Positions 62,752 to 64,000 of a stretch of DNA of 64,000 nucleotides are shown piece by piece. Made by a program: the position numbers and the translations under genes. The notes beneath the pieces were generated by a model. The model ran no database searches and had not been told where the DNA came from. It saw nothing but the letters and a program-made list of their open reading frames with translations. Position 1 is the first letter of the stretch. Every line of letters starts with the position of its first letter. Source of the DNA: Dendrolimus kikuchii. Taxonomy: Eukaryota; Arthropoda; Insecta; Lepidoptera; Lasiocampidae. The DNA lies in the NCBI GenBank assembly GCA_019925095.2, contig CM034398.1, positions 11,733,001 through 11,797,000 on the forward strand, written 5' to 3'.

Positions 62752-62832
62752 AGCGAATCCACAAACTACTATGGATACTACCTATAGCGAATCATACGTA
62801 GTATCCATTCCATAGTAGTTTGTGAGCGAATC
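62752..62832. mobile_element. Micro-insertion, locus 3: inverted pair with three 8-bp repeats
   Basis: AGCGAATC (62752-62759), core in reverse (CACAAACTACTATGG to CTACCTAT, 62760-62785), AGCGAATC (62786-62793), core forward (ATACGTAGTATCCATTC to CATAGTAGTTTGTG, 62794-62824), AGCGAATC (62825-62832). It begins 71 bp upstream of the TMEM186-like start codon. Confidence 0.78.
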
Positions 62833-62897
62833 CACAGTTTTCATTTCCACCATAAATAAAAGTACTCAGTTTTTTTTTATGTTTCAGGCTTAGCAAC

Positions 62898-63144
62898 TAG
62901 GCCTTTAAACCAGGCGCCGTTGTATTGTAGGCTACAATCGACGTCATTCAACGGAGTTCTTGTGAAAACTCGAAAGGCCACATTTGGCTATATAGTTCAC
63001 ATTTCTCGCAAAAACACATAATTACTACTCAAAAACTATCAATATCCTACAACTATTGTTCCTTTTAGAGTAATTTTACACATTTTTAGAAAATAAAACT
63101 GCACAGCACAACGTCCCCTTTCAGTTCCCGCCAAAACCTGGCTT
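62898..63144 (+). mobile_element. MITE family F, forward copy
   Basis: Terminal inverted repeats CTAGGCCTTTAAACCAGG at left and CCTGGCTTAAAAGCCTAG (63127-63144) at right. Body shares CATTCAACGGAGTTCTTGTG, GGCCACATTTGGCTATATAG and ACTCAAAAACTATCAATATC with the 48.6-kb copy. Confidence 0.8.
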
Positions 63145-63337
63145 AAAAGCCTAGTAAAATTACTCTAAAAGGAACAATAGTTGTAAGATATTGATAGTTT
63201 TTGAGTAGTAATTATATATTTTCGTGAGAAATGTGAACTGTATAGTCAAATGTGGCCTTTCGAGTTTTCACAAGAACTCCGTTGAATGGTGTCGATTGTA
63301 GACTACAATACAACTGCACCTGGCTTAAAAGCCTAGT
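63145..63337 (-). mobile_element. MITE family F, inverted copy
   Basis: Directly abuts the forward copy, head to tail in opposite orientation: TAAAATTACTCTAAAAGGAA ... GGCCTTTCGAGTTTTCACAA ... CCTGGCTTAAAAGCCTAG (63320-63337). The two make a palindrome with arms near 200 bp. It lacks the family's inner end. Confidence 0.78.
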
Positions 63338-63786
63338 TGCCAAGCCATAAATATAAAAGAAAACAACAACAAGCTTACACACAATGGAGATTGCAATGCT
63401 TACATTTTTTTGAAGACCAAAATTATGAACTCCATTGATCTTTGTTATGTCTTCCATCTCACTTGCTCTATCGTTCGGGTTACCAAGACATGGTAAATTG
63501 CACCCAAATAATACTTTTTTCGTTTATCTTGTTATATATTAATAACGAAAAATTATCAAAATATAATATTAATATCGAATAAATTAGCATAATATAGAAG
63601 CTGTAAGTTTACTTTTCTGCAAGAAAATTAGATGTCATAATAGGAAGTGCGGTATTGGGTTTTTTTAAAGATAAGGAACGTCGGCTTTTAAAGCCAATGT
63701 CAGTAATTCCTTAAATAGTAATAGTAGAGTAGTTTACTCCTTCCAAATAATAAATTACAAGAACATTTCAAATAATCTATTAAATA
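63338..63786. other. Spacer, nothing recognised
   Basis: AT-rich sequence without a supported gene. The 81-codon minus-strand frame at 63457-63212 overlaps the F element and is not credible. Confidence 0.4.
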
Positions 63787-63995
63787 CTAGCTGTCCCGGC
63801 AGACGTTGTTCTGCCCTGAAGAAATAAAATTTAGAACCCGATTGCAGCGCCACCTACCGGGTCCAAATGTAACCTATCCTATCTTTCAAGTCGGATCAAA
63901 CTGCACACGGTGTGCAAATTTGATTGAAATCGGTCAAGTAGTTTAGGAGTCCATTGAGGACAAACATTGTGACACGAGATTTATATATATTAAGA
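63787..63995 (-). mobile_element. Short Helitron-like element, copy 4
   Basis: CTAGCTGTCCCGGCAGACGT at left (complement of the 3' end) and ACGAGATTTATATATATTAAGA at right in two parts; flanked by A (63786) and T (63996). Sister of 34293-34491, with GCGCCACCTACCGGGTCCAA and GAAATCGGTCAAGTAGTTTA. Confidence 0.75.
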
Positions 63996-64000
63996 TTAAG

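Overview
The window looks like nuclear DNA of a moth or butterfly (Lepidoptera). It is AT-rich, its genes have many small exons with GT-AG introns, and it is crowded with repeats I associate with lepidopteran genomes: TC...CTAG Helitron-like elements, tRNA-derived SINEs, mariner/maT transposons, R1- and RTE-type LINE relics and (TACA)n-linked repeats. I cannot name the species. No rRNA, tRNA, CRISPR or operon-like structure was seen.

Five host genes can be assembled exon by exon; all internal splice phases agree. (1) 1-27097, minus: an ABCA full transporter, 24 exons from the start codon through the second membrane domain, running off the left edge before NBD2. (2) 35527-38351, minus: mitochondrial ribosomal protein S7, 4 exons, 234 aa. 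(3) 43676-48164, minus: RNA polymerase I subunit RPA43, 4 exons, 291 aa. (4) 50189-58179, plus: a MAP kinase kinase of the MKK4 type, 8 exons, 410 aa. (5) 62061-62681, minus: a TMEM186-like mitochondrial complex I assembly factor, 2 exons, 183 aa. They are independent single-gene units; RPA43 and MKK4 are divergent across a 2-kb spacer full of small DNA transposons.

Mobile DNA fills most of the rest. ABCA introns hold RTE, mariner, Helitron and R1-type relics. 27.1-35.5 kb is gene-free and holds SINE, MITE, Helitron and an old mobile-element ORF. 38.9-42.7 kb is a GC-rich R1-type LINE lacking its reverse transcriptase. 44.6-45.8 kb is a mariner one frameshift from open. 55.9-57.2 kb is a maT-like (DD37D) element inside MKK4. 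48.2-49.5 kb and 62.9-63.3 kb are nested or head-to-head MITEs.

The most unusual signal is a tiny recurrent insertion, a 26-32 bp core at about 38.7, 43.1 and 62.8 kb. At each place it is bounded by a perfect 8-bp direct repeat that differs between loci, and at 62.8 kb it occurs twice in opposite orientations with three copies of the same 8-mer. This looks like a very short mobile unit, or the joined ends of a larger DNA transposon, with target-site duplications.
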